From NCBI GenBank assembly GCA_025964055.1, contig JAOPZP010000388.1, positions 1-8,084 of the forward strand: a DNA stretch of 8,084 nucleotides, in the 5' to 3' direction. The notes under the pieces were generated by a model. It was not told the DNA's origin and ran no database searches. It saw only the letters and a program-made list of their open reading frames with translations. This DNA comes from Conexibacter sp. Lineage in GTDB: Bacteria; Actinomycetota; Thermoleophilia; Solirubrobacterales; Solirubrobacteraceae. A program made the position numbers and the translations under genes. Position 1 is the stretch's first letter, and each line of letters opens with the position of its first letter. Below are positions 6,978-8,084 of this stretch, piece after piece.

Positions 6978-6983
6978 ATGCTA
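6978..6983 (-). promoter_or_regulatory. Candidate -10 box of thiD
   Basis: TAGCAT on the minus strand fits TAnnnT and ends 10 bases before the thiD ATG, giving a predicted leader of about four bases. The surrounding 90 bases (6968-7057) have lower GC than the genes around them and no coding signal in any frame, as expected of a promoter region. Confidence 0.38.
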
Positions 6984-7057
6984 GGAGACTCCCGGAAACG
7001 TCGCTGCCGCCGTCTGCGGACATCGACGCATCGCCAGAAACTCCAGCCGAAAGGCCA

Positions 7058-7192
7058 CCCGGCGACGACGGCGCCCACCGCGCGTACCAGCGCGCCGGCT
7101 TCGCCGACGCCACGGTGATGCTGCACATCTCGCGGCCGGCGAGCGACGACGCATCCGAGGATGCGCGCGGCGCGGACGCCGCGACGGAGTAG
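7058..7192 (+). pseudogene. 3' remnant of a GNAT-family N-acetyltransferase
   Basis: In the plus-strand frame ending at TAG 7190-7192, the last 44 codons read [20 protein letters not shown] then MLHISRPASDD and an acidic-alanine tail. The core (alanine, AYxRAGF, hydrophobic strand) is the typical C-terminal end of GNAT acetyltransferases, where the last conserved helix carries a Y.r.GF motif before the final strands. From 7058 onward almost every codon ends in G or C; the eight codons with A or T third bases cluster just before it, so coding character begins abruptly near 7055-7058. The upstream acetyl-CoA-binding part is absent in all three plus frames, and the thiD promoter lies there instead. 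I read this as a decayed gene whose 5' part was deleted. A chance resemblance in a 45-codon stretch cannot be excluded. Confidence 0.5.
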
Positions 7193-7205
7193 ACCACCAA
7201 GCTGG

Positions 7206-8084
7206 TCACCACGCCGCCGCCCGGAGCGTGCGCAGGACGCGGCCGCCGGGCACGCGGCGGACCAGGCCGAGGAGCTCGAGCTCCATGAGCCCGGCGCGGA
7301 CGGTCGCGGCGCCGGCCGCATCGGGCGCGAGCATCCCGACGCTGTCGCGCCCGTCCTCCACGGCAGCGAGCAACGCGAGGAGCTCCGGCGGCGTGTCGCT
7401 GGGTGGCGGCACGGCCTCGCCGGCCGTCCGGCGCACGGTCTCCTCAGCCTGCTCGATCCCGAGGACCAGGTCGAGCGCGTCGCGGGCGTCGCGAATCAGC
7501 GTGGCGCCGTCGCGCAGCAGCGCGTTGGTCCCGCGCGACCGCCAGCTGACGACCGGGCCGGGCACCGCGCCGACGTCGCGGCCGAGCTCCAGCGCGAGCT
7601 CGGCGGTGATCAGCGAGCCCGAGCGCTCGGCGGCCTCGACGACGATCGTCGCGGGCGCCAGCGCCGCGATGATGCGGTTGCGCGCCGGGAAGTTCCACCG
7701 GAACGCCTGGAAGCCCGGCGGCATCTCGGAGACGACCGCGCCACCCGCCGCGAGGATCGCGTCGTACAAGCGCGCCTTGCTGCGCGGGTAGGGCACGTCC
7801 GCACCGCCCGCCAGCACGGCGACCGTCGGGCCGCCGGCGTCCAGCGCCCCCGCATGGGCGGCGGCGTCGATGCCGAGCGCCATCCCGCTGACCACGGTCA
7901 CGCCCGCCGCGGCGAGGCCGCGCCCGAGCGCACGGCCCACCTCGAGCCCCTCGGGCGAGGCGCGGCGCGTGCCGACGATCGACACCGTCGCCGGCGACTC
8001 CCCCACCCCGTCGCCGACCAGGCGCGCGAGCCGCGCCCGCCCCTCCTCCCCCGCGCGCACGAACAGCGCGGCGGGGGCGGCGCG
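7206..8084 (-). CDS. dprA: DNA-processing protein DprA (Smf), 5' end outside window
   Basis: The minus-strand frame is open from the right edge to TGA 7206, giving 292 visible residues; the start lies beyond the window. DprA binds single-stranded DNA and loads RecA during natural transformation or recombination; cytosolic. The Rossmann-like core carries the family motifs in order: LFVRAG (family LYVRGD) near the edge, VSIVGTRRASPEGL (GxR), VVSGMALGIDAAAHAGAL, TVAVLAGGADVPYPRSKARLYDAI, SEMPPG, WNFPARNRIIAALA, VVEAAERSGSLITAELALELGRDVGAVPG and SRGTNALLRDGATLI. The last ~60 residues (PELLALLAAVEDGRDSVGML to the end) form the C-terminal winged-helix domain seen in many DprAs. The internal GTG at 8060 is not the start, because homology continues upstream of it. 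The N-terminal SAM-like domain is outside the window. About 240 bases separate its stop from thiD, holding the GNAT remnant. Confidence 0.95.
   Translation of the reverse strand, partial: RAAPAALFVRAGEEGRARLARLVGDGVGESPATVSIVGTRRASPEGLEVGRALGRGLAAAGVTVVSGMALGIDAAAHAGALDAGGPTVAVLAGGADVPYPRSKARLYDAILAAGGAVVSEMPPGFQAFRWNFPARNRIIAALAPATIVVEAAERSGSLITAELALELGRDVGAVPGPVVSWRSRGTNALLRDGATLIRDARDALDLVLGIEQAEETVRRTAGEAVPPPSDTPPELLALLAAVEDGRDSVGMLAPDAAGAATVRAGLMELELLGLVRRVPGGRVLRTLRAAAW

Noticed and set aside
6968..7205. Possible TPP riboswitch before thiD
   Set aside because: I looked for the CTGAGA-type conserved core on the minus strand and found none; the predicted transcription start is also too close to the ATG to leave room.
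7192..7207. GACCA-CCAAGC-TGGTC inverted repeat at the dprA stop
   Set aside because: A five-pair stem partly inside the dprA coding end with no T run is too weak to call a terminator.
6968..7321. N-terminal extension of thiD by more than 100 codons
   Set aside because: It would overlap the dprA end, and its composition is Arg/Ser shadow; ThiD homology begins just after ATG 6967.

Overview
This 8,084-base window is very GC-rich, with G or C at most third codon positions, and reads as an ordinary chromosomal stretch of a high-GC actinobacterium. The combination of a Rv0501/Rv0502-like gene pair, weak or absent Shine-Dalgarno sites and -10 boxes of the form TAnnnT next to start codons fits Actinomycetota. 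A deep lineage such as Thermoleophilia/Solirubrobacterales is my best guess, from general impression rather than from any marker gene. No rRNA, tRNA, CRISPR array, insertion sequence or prophage gene was seen. The longest stretch without an intact gene is about 240 bases (6968-7205), and it contains a gene remnant.

Layout, left to right. (1) A minus-strand operon at 2357-1 encodes a HAD-fold phosphatase, a PlsC-like acyltransferase and an NAD(P)-binding extended SDR/epimerase-like protein that runs off the left edge. The last two genes overlap by ATGA. (2) A plus-strand alpha/beta hydrolase (2404-3333) is divergent from this operon across 46 bases, where the two directions appear to share one symmetrical -10 box. 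(3) ilvD (dihydroxy-acid dehydratase, 5021-3330, minus) converges on the hydrolase, and the two stop codons interlock in a single CTAG. (4) A two-gene minus-strand unit at 6023-5130 encodes an 84-residue protein with a MoaD/ubiquitin-like ...FFPRAAGG-C tail and a membrane-anchored protein of unknown family. (5) thiD (6967-6107, minus) is for thiamine pyrimidine phosphorylation. (6) A 45-codon plus-strand remnant of a GNAT acetyltransferase lies at 7058-7192. (7) dprA (minus) is cut by the right edge.

How the genes relate: the leftmost operon probably acts on envelope lipids or glycoconjugates, since its acyltransferase/SDR pair resembles mycobacterial Rv0502/Rv0501. ilvD and thiD are housekeeping biosynthesis, and dprA handles single-stranded DNA during uptake or recombination. 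The unknown two-gene unit is the best place to look for something new. Its small protein has the outline of a beta-grasp carrier, and its encoded Gly-Gly-Cys end resembles the CysO-cysteine adduct of mycobacterial cysteine synthesis. This is a hypothesis, because no E1, JAMM protease or sulfur-transfer gene is visible here.
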